In this document: positions 9,345 to 17,229 of the stretch, one piece after another
Numbering within the stretch: position 1 is the stretch's first letter
How the letters are laid out: every line of letters begins with the position of its first letter
Origin: Pleurocapsa sp. PCC 7319
GTDB lineage: Bacteria > Cyanobacteriota > Cyanobacteriia > Cyanobacteriales > Xenococcaceae
Assembly (NCBI RefSeq): GCF_000332195.1
Contig: NZ_KB235922.1
Location: forward strand, 5,305,322-5,369,321
Direction: 5' to 3'
DNA length: 64,000 nt
Translations under genes and position numbers: made by a program
The notes under the pieces: generated by a model
The model's database searches: none
Seen by the model: only the letters and a program-made list of their open reading frames with translations
What the model was told of the DNA's origin: nothing

Positions 9345-9956
9345 TTACTTTGTAGCTATCCCCTGATACATATAGCCAATTACTTTAGGTAATTTAGGTG
9401 CATAAAACTGCTCAATAGCTACATTAGAAAATTTCTGTTCGATTATATGCTTAATATTGCGATTCAGATGACAACCATCAGCAATTACTTTTTGAATTGG
9501 AGTCAGGCGATTTTGCCAAACTTGAATTTGTATATCTTTGCTCAAGCCATGTTCAATAAAGAAAAATTGACCTTTTGGTTTTAATAATCGATGGACTTCG
9601 GCGATCGCTTGCTCAACTCGGGCAATACTACACAATGTCCAGGTACAGACCACTGAATCGAAACTAGCATCAGCCATGGGCAAACTCTCACCATTTAAGA
9701 TCTGAAAGTCGACTTCGATATTAGAAGCAGCAATACGCGATCGCGCTAGTTTTTGCATTCCCGGATTAGGATCGATGGTAGTAATTTTAGTGACACTGTC
9801 TGGATAGTAAGCTAAATTTAACCCCGTACCAAAGCCAATTTCCAGAATTTCTCCTGAGACATTTTCGAGCAGCTTTTGACGGTATTCGCTTAGAGGCGAA
9901 CCAGACATTACTATATCAATACCGTAAGGAATAATAAAATTAGAATAAAATCCCAT
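9345..9956 (-). CDS. Class I SAM-dependent methyltransferase (UbiE/Methyltransf_11 type)
   Basis: The SAM-binding motif I reads ILEIGFGTGLNLAYYP (about residues 37-52). The acidic end of strand 2 is ITTIDPNPGM. Motif II/III is FDSVVCTWTLCSI, followed by VHRLLKPKGQFFFIEHG. This is the order of the UbiE-like and phospholipid or small-molecule methyltransferases. The length of 203 residues is normal. The C-terminal part 'LNRNIKHIIEQKFSNVAIEQFY' is like thiol or arsenite-type methyltransferases of this group, but the substrate cannot be named. Monocistronic; the next gene diverges. Confidence 0.88.
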   Translation of the reverse strand: MGFYSNFIIPYGIDIVMSGSPLSEYRQKLLENVSGEILEIGFGTGLNLAYYPDSVTKITTIDPNPGMQKLARSRIAASNIEVDFQILNGESLPMADASFDSVVCTWTLCSIARVEQAIAEVHRLLKPKGQFFFIEHGLSKDIQIQVWQNRLTPIQKVIADGCHLNRNIKHIIEQKFSNVAIEQFYAPKLPKVIGYMYQGIATK

Positions 9957-10065
9957 ATTTTTTAGCTTTTAAACCGAACGTGAGATAGTATAGTTTTTTA
10001 TTTTTGACCTAGAATAAATGCTGCCTGAGTTTATCAATTTTTAGATACTAATTTCACTTGTAGCA

Positions 10066-11109
10066 ATGCAGTTTCAAGAACTTATTACCAAGCTAGGGAA
10101 AGCAGCTAACAACAATAGTTTTAATAGTAACCAAGGCTTAAATCCTCAAATTAAAGGAGTAGCTGCTATTGATAAAGCAACTGCTGGTACTTTGAGCTAT
10201 GTAGAAGGGGAGAAATTTGCGACGATAATCGCCACAACTCAAGCTAGTGCTTTAATTTTACCCCCAGATGAAACTCTACAAACTCAAGCTTCAGCAAGAG
10301 AAATTGCATGGATTGCTACTTCTCAACCTAGGCTCTTATTTGCTCAAGCGATCGCTCTATATTACCAGCCTTTTAAACCCGATCCGGATATTAATCCTAC
10401 AGCAGTTATCGCCCCTGATACTAGGATAGGACAAGATATCTACATTGGAGCAAATGTCGTAATCCAATCGGGAGTTACCATAGGTGATCGTGTCTGTATT
10501 CATCCCAATGTGGTGATTTATCCTGGTGTCACTATTGGCAGTGATACCATTCTTCACGCTAACTGTACAATTCACGAACGGACTCAAATTGGCTCTGGCT
10601 GTGTAATTCACAGTGGTGCAGCTATTGGTTCAGAAGGCTTTGGCTTTGTGCCAACAGCAACAGGGTGGTACAAAATGGAACAGTCTGGCTATACCGTCCT
10701 GGAAGACGGGGTCGAAATTGGCTGTAATAGTGCTGTAGATCGTCCTGCGGTGGGAGAAACTAGAATCGGACAAAACACTAAATTAGATAACTTAGTGCAG
10801 ATTGGTCATGGCTGTAAGATCGGACGCAACTGCGCTATGGCGGCACAGGTGGGTTTAGCTGGAGGAGCAATTATTGGTAATGGAGTAATGTTAGGAGGGC
10901 AAGTCGGAGTGGCAAATCAGGTAACAGTTGGCGATCGCGCGATCGCCACTGGACAAACTGGTATTACTGGCAACGTCGCACCAGGGGAGATGGTTTCGGG
11001 AATGCCCCATATACCCAGCAAGCTTTATCGTAAACTCTTTGTCATGTATAAACGATTACCTGAAATGTACCAGATGTACAAGGAATTGAAGAAAAAATCC
11101 CAGAGCTAG
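10066..11109 (+). CDS. lpxD: UDP-3-O-acylglucosamine N-acyltransferase
   Basis: LpxD adds the second acyl chain, N-linked, in lipid A synthesis. The N-terminal uridine-binding domain spans about residues 1-100 (including FAQAIALYY). It is followed by a left-handed beta-helix of hexapeptide repeats (IGQDIYIGANVVIQSGVTIG and onward to about residue 310) and a C-terminal helix. The catalytic-His segment VQIGHGCKIG is present, and so is the conserved GSEGFGFVP loop. The length of 347 residues is normal. lpxA, lpxC and fabZ are not adjacent, as is common for the second LpxD-like copies in cyanobacteria. Confidence 0.94.
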   Translation: MQFQELITKLGKAANNNSFNSNQGLNPQIKGVAAIDKATAGTLSYVEGEKFATIIATTQASALILPPDETLQTQASAREIAWIATSQPRLLFAQAIALYYQPFKPDPDINPTAVIAPDTRIGQDIYIGANVVIQSGVTIGDRVCIHPNVVIYPGVTIGSDTILHANCTIHERTQIGSGCVIHSGAAIGSEGFGFVPTATGWYKMEQSGYTVLEDGVEIGCNSAVDRPAVGETRIGQNTKLDNLVQIGHGCKIGRNCAMAAQVGLAGGAIIGNGVMLGGQVGVANQVTVGDRAIATGQTGITGNVAPGEMVSGMPHIPSKLYRKLFVMYKRLPEMYQMYKELKKKSQS

Positions 11110-11173
11110 TACTCTAACAAGTTTGAATTGAGGGGTAAATTTTTGGACTCCGAATTAACCGATAACCGATAAC

Positions 11174-11201
11174 TCCGAATTCCGAATTCCGAATTCCGAA
11201 C
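11174..11201. repeat. STRR: four 7-bp units TCCGAAT
   Basis: Four head-to-tail copies of TCCGAAT, the last with a final C, lie downstream of lpxD. Period-7 tandem arrays of this kind are the short tandemly repeated repetitive sequences of cyanobacteria. No function is evident. Confidence 0.8.
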
Positions 11202-11302
11202 TTTTTTAACATCCATCATTTCAAAATTGGCAGACTACTAAATTTATTCTCTATTTCTTACCGTCCACAAGTTCAAAGTATTTCTATCAGATTAGTATTA
11301 GT

Positions 11303-12172
11303 ATGACAACTACCAGAGTCAGATTACCGCGTCAATTCCGTCCTACCCTGTCTCAAAGCTTAACTATTATTGGGTTAATTATTACTATCAGCTGTATTGC
11401 GATCGCTCTACTTGCTCCTACCTTACAGAATATAGGGTGGTTACAAGACCCTGTAGAAGCTTTAGCCAATCCCATTCACGAAGCACCGGGGGCAGATTAT
11501 TGGTTTGGGACCACTCGTCAGGGATATGATGTATTTTCCCGTACTTTGTTTGGCACTCAAGCAGCTTTAAAAGTGGTGATACTGGCAACTACTATCAGTT
11601 TGATTTTAGGTGTACCTTTAGGCTTAGTTAGTGGTTATCTCGGTGGGAGAATTGATAAAGTGCTGCTCTTTTTTATGGACACTATCTATACCCTACCTGG
11701 TTTATTACTATCTGTAACTCTGGCGTTCGTGGTTGGCAAAGGAGTTCTCAATGCAGCATTGGCTCTTAGTATTGCCTATGTTCCTCAATATTACCGAATA
11801 GTACGCAATCATACTACCAGTGTCAAAACTGAATTATTTATCGAAGCAGCTCAGGCGATGGGCGCACCAACTAGTAGAATTTTATCCCGCTACTTATTTT
11901 TCAATGTGATCCAAAGTGTTCCTGTTTTATTCACTCTGAACGCAGCAGATGCAATTCTGATTCTTGGCGGTTTAGGTTTTCTGGGTTTAGGACTTCCTCC
12001 CGAAGTCCCAGAATGGGGTCACGATCTTCGTTTAGCTCTGGATGCATTACCTACAGGAATTTGGTGGTCAGCTACTTTCCCCGGTTTAGCAATGACCACC
12101 ATGGTGACAGGTTTATCTTTAGTTGGTGAGGGTTTGAGCGATATTTTAAATCCCGGAGTAAAAATTAGATAA
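11303..12172 (+). CDS. ABC transporter permease, DppC/OppC family
   Basis: This is one integral-membrane half of a peptide, nickel or similar importer. An N-terminal helix (about 20-42) precedes the 'HPFGTD-like' segment YWFGTTRQGYDVFSR that is characteristic of DppC. Five further helices follow. The EAA loop that contacts the ATPase is EAAQAMGAPTSRILSRYLF (about residues 190-208). The C-terminus GEGLSDILNPGVKIR is the usual DppC ending. The length of 289 is normal. No DppB, substrate-binding or ATPase gene is adjacent, so the partners must be encoded elsewhere, as is frequent in cyanobacteria. Confidence 0.92.
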   Translation: MTTTRVRLPRQFRPTLSQSLTIIGLIITISCIAIALLAPTLQNIGWLQDPVEALANPIHEAPGADYWFGTTRQGYDVFSRTLFGTQAALKVVILATTISLILGVPLGLVSGYLGGRIDKVLLFFMDTIYTLPGLLLSVTLAFVVGKGVLNAALALSIAYVPQYYRIVRNHTTSVKTELFIEAAQAMGAPTSRILSRYLFFNVIQSVPVLFTLNAADAILILGGLGFLGLGLPPEVPEWGHDLRLALDALPTGIWWSATFPGLAMTTMVTGLSLVGEGLSDILNPGVKIR

Positions 12173-12189
12173 TTAGATAAGAGGAGAAA

Positions 12190-12930
12190 TTAATTCCTTA
12201 GACGAGATAAATGCCATTTTCCGTAAGGGTTGTATAGCAAACTATCAGCTTGATATTGATCGTATTCTGTCCACTTAATCTGATAAGTAGGAGACTCTAT
12301 ATCAGGCTGAAAAGTATGTCCATCTTGGAGTATTGGTGATTCTGTTAAACGATAATAATTAAATACGTTCATAACATAGATTGCTAAGGCAATCTCTTCA
12401 CTAATGTCCATCGCAACATCAGCTTTCCCAAAATTGTGCATTCCACAAGAATGATAATTATCGTCTCCTTCCACCAGAGCTACAAACAAAGAGTAAATAT
12501 CAAAAACATCTTCAGAATTATAGTTAGCTAACCACTTCTGCTTCTCATGGCTGATTCCTGCCGACTCCACTGTGGCGGCAATTCCTCCTATATCTAGAAA
12601 AACCTGAGTAAATTTCGCAATTTTCAAACATGTATTGTAACCTGAATCATCAGAGGACAATTGAATAACCCGTTGATGACTATTTATTTGCTCTAGCAAG
12701 CTAGGAGAAATTTGAGCTGAACTGCCAATTTCCCAGACATGAGGGCGATTACTAAGATCAATGGCACAACTTTGATTAGTTTTTGTGGCTTGAAACACTC
12801 TACCCATCAATAAATAATCCATACCATATTTATCAGTCAAAGCAGAGGAAATTTCCTGTCTACTGTTTAAATTTATTGGTATCGAGACAACCACTTTACT
12901 TGTTAATAAACCTTGCCGATCTAAATACAT
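12190..12930 (-). CDS. Conserved protein of unknown function (DUF4261-like)
   Basis: The protein is 246 residues, soluble, with no signal peptide or membrane helix. The segment from about 155 to 195 (SCGMHNFGKADVAMDISE) resembles the 'GMxxFGxPDxEI' core of DUF4261 proteins. An earlier part, KYGMDYLLMGRVF, could be the start of that domain. The match is by eye and uncertain. It is convergent with the DppC-like gene, with only 17 bases between the stop codons. Function unknown. Confidence 0.65.
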   Translation of the reverse strand: MYLDRQGLLTSKVVVSIPINLNSRQEISSALTDKYGMDYLLMGRVFQATKTNQSCAIDLSNRPHVWEIGSSAQISPSLLEQINSHQRVIQLSSDDSGYNTCLKIAKFTQVFLDIGGIAATVESAGISHEKQKWLANYNSEDVFDIYSLFVALVEGDDNYHSCGMHNFGKADVAMDISEEIALAIYVMNVFNYYRLTESPILQDGHTFQPDIESPTYQIKWTEYDQYQADSLLYNPYGKWHLSRLRN

Positions 12931-13029
12931 TTAGTTAATTAAAAAAAGCCGATTTCTATTTAAAGATGTTTCAATAAACTATTGGGCTGGTAAGCTTAAG
13001 TTAATCAAATCGGGGAAAAGACTAGAGTC

Positions 13030-13377
13030 ATGTCTAAGCAAAATCAAACAGGAGTATTTATTGGCGGATTAGTCATTGGTAGTGCAGTGGGCACAGTATT
13101 AGGATTATTAATTGCACCTCGCACTGGTAAAGAAACTAGAAAAGTGCTTAAAAAATCTGCTGATGCTTTACCAGAGTTAGCTGAAGATCTAACTAGTACT
13201 ATTCAGATGCAAGCCGATCGCCTCTCGGAATCAACTCTAGAAAACTGGGAAAGTACCTTAGAAAGATTACAACAAGCGATCGCCGCGGGGATAGAAGCCA
13301 GTAGAGAGACTAATCAAGCTAACAAATCCAGTAACCTCAAACAAGACTCCAATTATCCTGTCGCCGATCGCCTTTAA
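13030..13377 (+). CDS. YtxH domain protein
   Basis: A single N-terminal membrane helix with small residues (VFIGGLVIGSAVGTVLGLLIAP, about 9-30) is followed directly by RTGKETRKVLKKSAD, the signature of YtxH or gas-vesicle-like stress proteins. The rest is a long amphipathic, probably coiled-coil helix. The 33-base gap to the next gene, which also has one helix and a coiled coil, suggests co-transcription. The family is linked to envelope stress; the precise role is not known. Confidence 0.85.
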   Translation: MSKQNQTGVFIGGLVIGSAVGTVLGLLIAPRTGKETRKVLKKSADALPELAEDLTSTIQMQADRLSESTLENWESTLERLQQAIAAGIEASRETNQANKSSNLKQDSNYPVADRL

Positions 13378-13409
13378 AATTGAAAGATGCGATCTAACGC
13401 TCGACTTTT

Positions 13410-13856
13410 ATGATAGACCCTTTATTTTGGTTAGGACTCTCCCTATTTTTAGTATCTTTTAGCCTGTTTGCCGTATTGTTAGTCACAATTCCTACCTTGC
13501 AAGAAGTAGCTAAGGCAGCTCGTAGTGCCGAAAAATTATTTGATACTCTTAACCGAGAATTTCCTCCTACTTTGGAAGCGATCCGTTTCACGGGGAGAGA
13601 GGTCGGTGAATTAACCGATGAAATTAATCAGGGAATTAATAACGCTACGGGAATAGTCAAGCAAGTAGATCAAGGATTAGTCAATGCCAAGCAGCAAGCC
13701 CAGCAAGTACAACAAAGTAGTCGTGGTTTGGCAGCAGGAGTCAAAGCAGCTTGGAAAGTATGGCGTACTCCTCGAAACAAGGATGTTAAGATATCTTCCC
13801 AAAGGCACAAGAGTTTTCAACCACCAATTTCTAGAGATGAGTCTCAAGATAATTAG
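13410..13856 (+). CDS. DUF948-like membrane-anchored coiled-coil protein
   Basis: An N-terminal membrane helix (LFWLGLSLFLVSFSLFAVLL, residues 4-23) leads into a helical stretch with the DUF948 pattern (LFDTLNREFPPTLEAIRFTG, then ELTDEINQGI). A basic, Gln/Ser-rich tail follows. DUF948 genes frequently lie beside YtxH genes, as here. Probable co-transcription with the preceding gene. The biochemical role is unknown. Confidence 0.82.
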   Translation: MIDPLFWLGLSLFLVSFSLFAVLLVTIPTLQEVAKAARSAEKLFDTLNREFPPTLEAIRFTGREVGELTDEINQGINNATGIVKQVDQGLVNAKQQAQQVQQSSRGLAAGVKAAWKVWRTPRNKDVKISSQRHKSFQPPISRDESQDN

Positions 13857-14004
13857 AGCTGTTCCCATAACTTTTTTCTGGTAGAAAGGTACTCAGGGTA
13901 CTGATAACTGATAACCTTAAGTTAAAGTAAATAAATGTAACGAAAATAATAACCTCTTTAACAAAATAAAATTGTATACGACAGAATTTTTAAATAGAGT
14001 AATT

Positions 14005-14811
14005 ATGGCAATTAATTTTACACGGCGTTTTCTACTCACTTTGGGAGTTTGCTTACTAGTCTTGTTCACCTGTCTTACCCCTTCGGCTTGGGCAGTTAAT
14101 AATCCTGAATTGTTACCTGATGTAGAAACTCCTGTAGTTGATTTAGCCAACTTCTTACCAAAACTGCAAGAAGAATCGTTAATTAAAAATCTCCAAGATT
14201 TTGAAGCAGAAACAGGCTGGAAAATGCGTGTTTTAACCCAATATGACCGCTCACCTGGTCGTGCAGTTAAGAAATTTTGGGGTTTAGACGATAAGAGTAT
14301 TTTGCTAGTAGCTGATGGCAGAGGTGGAAATCTACTCGCTTTTAGTATTGGTGACGATGTCTACGAGTTGCTACCTCGTAACTTTTGGATCGAACTTCAG
14401 ACTCGTTTTGGCAATATGTATTACACAAGAGAATATGGTGAAAACAATGCTATTGTCGAAGCTCTAGAATCAGTTAAAGGTTGTCTGAGACAAAACGGAT
14501 GTAATGTAGTGCCAGGATTGCCAAGAGAGCAATGGATTCTGACTTTAATTAGTTCTATAGTGGGCGGTATAATTTTGGGAGTTGCCGTCATACCTCGCAA
14601 AGAAGGTCAGTTAATAGCTTGGCAGTGGGGTTTGATCATGTCACCCTTATGGGGAATTCTCTTCATTGCTTTTGGCATGGGACCAGTCGTGATTCGTACT
14701 CCTGAATTTTTGCCTCTCTTCCGCAATATTATTGGCTTTTGCCTAGGTGCAGTTGTGGCGTTTCTCTCTCCCTCATTTATTCAGACTCCTACCTCAGACT
14801 CAGAAACTTGA
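14005..14811 (+). CDS. TPM domain protein, Psb32-like
   Basis: A signal peptide (about residues 1-30, ending SAWAV) is followed by a TPM domain of roughly residues 45-165. Two or three C-terminal membrane helices follow (about 180-200, 208-228, 235-255). The TPM family includes Psb32, which helps photosystem II repair in the thylakoid lumen; a role in thylakoid maintenance is therefore plausible but not shown. I chose ATG 14005 because the frame before it opens only with a TTG at 13972, and the 14005 start gives the more typical signal peptide. Confidence 0.85.
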   Translation: MAINFTRRFLLTLGVCLLVLFTCLTPSAWAVNNPELLPDVETPVVDLANFLPKLQEESLIKNLQDFEAETGWKMRVLTQYDRSPGRAVKKFWGLDDKSILLVADGRGGNLLAFSIGDDVYELLPRNFWIELQTRFGNMYYTREYGENNAIVEALESVKGCLRQNGCNVVPGLPREQWILTLISSIVGGIILGVAVIPRKEGQLIAWQWGLIMSPLWGILFIAFGMGPVVIRTPEFLPLFRNIIGFCLGAVVAFLSPSFIQTPTSDSET

Positions 14812-14822
14812 GTTGAAACTAT

Positions 14823-14948
14823 AGCGTTTCTCGTATTAATGAGATACACCTTGGTGGAGTCAGGGAATAGGGAATAGGGAATAGGGAATAGGGCTTTTAA
14901 GGTTCTTGACTAAGTTTATATTTGTACCTCACTTATTTGAGAAACGCT
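14823..14948. mobile_element. MITE-like element with period-7 core
   Basis: Imperfect terminal inverted repeats of about 26 bases begin AGCGTTTCTC (14823-14832) and end GAGAAACGCT (14939-14948); the next positions (ending TACA/TGTA) also pair with a few mismatches. Inside are four GGGAATA units (14863-14890). There is no coding capacity. I read it as a non-autonomous miniature transposable element. Confidence 0.55.
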
Positions 14949-14971
14949 CTAAATAATTAAATAATTAATTT

Positions 14972-15005
14972 GAGATTGAAGTATTAAATTTCAATCTCTT
15001 TTTTT
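14972..15005 (+). terminator. Rho-independent terminator
   Basis: GAGATTGAA (14972-14980) pairs with TTCAATCTC (14990-14998), with a nine-base loop and a run of seven T. It would end transcription from the TPM gene, downstream of the MITE. Confidence 0.75.
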
Positions 15006-15221
15006 ATTCACATTTAAAATCCACAGAATAATCAAATAAACCTCGGATAGTTGCTAAAAACTAGAATCAGAAAAGTTGAAAATTTTGGGAACTGAGGTTA
15101 GTGAAACCCAAGTTAGACAGGGTCTATATGTATTTCTTAAGATTTATTTTTTATTCGTATGCAATTAGTGTATTTTGTCTATGTAGAAAATACATTAATT
15201 GAGGGGTTTCGAGAGATTTCC

Positions 15222-15235
15222 GTAACCATTTATAC
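15222..15235 (+). promoter_or_regulatory. NtcA binding box upstream of the nitrate transporter
   Basis: GTAACCATTTATAC fits GTAN8TAC exactly and is the right motif for the nitrogen regulator NtcA ahead of an NrtP-type gene. A start site near 15270 would follow from the usual -41.5 placement, but the -10 candidates around 15251-15262 are weak. The 5' leader to the start codon would be about 215 bases. Confidence 0.65.
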
Positions 15236-15484
15236 GATAAAACTATTTTTTAAATGTAAACATGACCACAAGATAATTACATCTTAAAAATGATCTGAAA
15301 TTCACCTGGGATTTCGAGATGTAGAAAGAGACCAATAACTAATGAAACAACTATCACTTAGGTAGGTCATATGCAAATTTTAAAGCAACAAAAAAAATAT
15401 TTATAGTTGTTGAGCACTTTGAGTATTTAGTCTCTAAGTTTGGTTTTGATTATGATAATTTTTGACATTAAAGGAAGGTAAATA

Positions 15485-17032
15485 ATGCTGGGAGAAATGT
15501 GGCAATTCAAGGGTAGGTACAAAATCCTGCATATAACTTGGTTTGCATTCTTTTTATCATTTGTCGTGTGGTTTAACTTGCCACCATTAGCTACTACTGT
15601 TAAAGCCGATTTAGGTTTAACAGCAGAACAAATTAAGACTATTGCTATCTGTAACGTTGCTTTAACAGTTCCCGCGCGAATTATCATCGGGATGCTGTTA
15701 GATAAATTTGGTCCCCGACTAACCTACTCTCTGCTACTGATGTACGCAGCAGTTCCCTGTATTATGTTTGCCTCGGCACAAAACTTTGGTCAGCTAGTAA
15801 TTTCTCGCTTGCTCATGGGTATTGTCGGTGCGGGTTTTGTAATTGGGATTAGGATGGTTGCAGAATGGTTCCCTCCCAAAGAAATTGGTCTTGCCGAGGG
15901 AATATATGGCGGCTGGGGTAACTTTGGTTCTGCTTTCTCGGCATTTACCTTAGCTATCGTTGCTGGCTGGTTGGCTTTTGGTGCGCCTGGCTCTGAACTC
16001 AATTGGCGTGCCGCGATCGCAGGAACAGGAATTATTGCTGCTCTTTACGGTGTCTTTTATCTATTCAATGCCAAAGATACTCCCCCAGGGAAAGCCTATC
16101 GTCGTCCTAAAAGTACTAGAGGTCTAGAAGTTACTACTAAGAAAGATTTCTGGTTTTTGATGCTGATGAATATGCCTTTGAGTGGCATCCTCATGCTCGT
16201 GGCCTGGCGTTTAATGAAGCTAGGATTATATGGCACGGGCACAATGTACGCTATTTGGGCTGCTTTAGCTGGATTGTACTTATTCCAAGCTTATAATTGC
16301 TGGACGGTTAACAAAGATTTGATGACTGGCAAAAAGCGTTATCCTGCTGAAGATCGCTACGAATTTTCTCAAGTAGCAATTCTCGAACTTACTTACATTG
16401 TGAACTTCGGTTCAGAGTTAGCGGTAGTTTCCATGCTTCCTGCATTCTTTGAGGGAACATTCGATCTGTCCAAAGCCGCAGCAGGGATGATCGCTGCTAG
16501 TTATGCCTTTATGAACTTAGTGGCTCGCCCTGGTGGTGGTTTAATCTCCGATAAGCTAGGTAGTCGTAAACTGACTATGACTGTACTTACTGGCTGTATG
16601 GGTATCGGCTACTTGATCTTTAGTCAAGTAAATAATAGCTGGTTCTTACCTGCTGCGGTTGTATTGATTATGTGCTGCTCTTTCTTTGTACAGGCTGGTG
16701 AAGGTTCTACCTTCTCGATCGTACCTTTGGTAAAACGTCGTGTTACAGGACAGGTTGCAGGTAATGTTGGTGCCTACGGTAACGTTGGGGCGGTATTATA
16801 CCTGAATATTTTCAGTTTATTACCTGGTTGGTTAGGTGGTAGTGCCGATCCTACTCCTGCTATTGAAGCAGCAGCCAATGCGCGCTTTTTTCAAATCATG
16901 GGTGTGGCGGCGTTAATTGTTGCCGGGCTGTGTTTTGTAGTTCTCAAAGAACCGAAAGGTTCCTTTGCTGATGCTCATCAGGGTGAAAGCGAGACGGTAC
17001 CAGAGCCAATACTAGAACCAGAAAAAATCTAG
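15485..17032 (+). CDS. nrtP: Nitrate/nitrite permease, NNP family of MFS (NrtP type)
   Basis: The protein has 12 predicted membrane helices. The first nitrate signature of the NNP family is seen as 'IYGGWGNFGSAFS' (about residues 138-150), preceded by RMVAEWFPPKEIGLAEG. A second Gly-rich segment is GNVGAYGNVGAVLYLN. Substrate-binding Arg residues lie in the first half (GIRMVAEWF) and near residue 350 in the second half. It imports nitrate and/or nitrite by proton symport. Cyanobacteria carry either this MFS type or the ABC type NrtABCD. NtcA box upstream; a strong terminator follows the gene, so narB probably has its own promoter. The 515-residue length is normal for NrtP. Confidence 0.95.
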   Translation: MLGEMWQFKGRYKILHITWFAFFLSFVVWFNLPPLATTVKADLGLTAEQIKTIAICNVALTVPARIIIGMLLDKFGPRLTYSLLLMYAAVPCIMFASAQNFGQLVISRLLMGIVGAGFVIGIRMVAEWFPPKEIGLAEGIYGGWGNFGSAFSAFTLAIVAGWLAFGAPGSELNWRAAIAGTGIIAALYGVFYLFNAKDTPPGKAYRRPKSTRGLEVTTKKDFWFLMLMNMPLSGILMLVAWRLMKLGLYGTGTMYAIWAALAGLYLFQAYNCWTVNKDLMTGKKRYPAEDRYEFSQVAILELTYIVNFGSELAVVSMLPAFFEGTFDLSKAAAGMIAASYAFMNLVARPGGGLISDKLGSRKLTMTVLTGCMGIGYLIFSQVNNSWFLPAAVVLIMCCSFFVQAGEGSTFSIVPLVKRRVTGQVAGNVGAYGNVGAVLYLNIFSLLPGWLGGSADPTPAIEAAANARFFQIMGVAALIVAGLCFVVLKEPKGSFADAHQGESETVPEPILEPEKI

Positions 17033-17060
17033 TCTTAGGAAAATTAAGTTAGTTTGTAGT

Positions 17061-17093
17061 GTTGAGAAAATCTGATTTTCTCAACATTTTTTG
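17061..17093 (+). terminator. Rho-independent terminator after nrtP
   Basis: GTTGAGAAAAT (17061-17071) and ATTTTCTCAAC (17075-17085) form a perfect stem with a tiny loop, followed by ATTTTTTG. The hairpin separates nrtP from narB, which implies attenuation or a separate narB promoter. Confidence 0.85.
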
Positions 17094-17229
17094 CTAGTTT
17101 TTTCCCAAAATTAAGAAATATTTAATCTAGTAATCTAGGTAACAGCAACATGTCAAAACTAACAACTATAAATAAGTAATAATACGCCAATTTTCTAACC
17201 TAAAATATTCAACTGGGAGAGAAGTAAAA

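Noticed and set aside
17130-17143. A second NtcA box before narB
   Set aside because: The sequence is GTA-N8-AAC, one base off the required TAC, and such near matches are frequent in AT-rich DNA.
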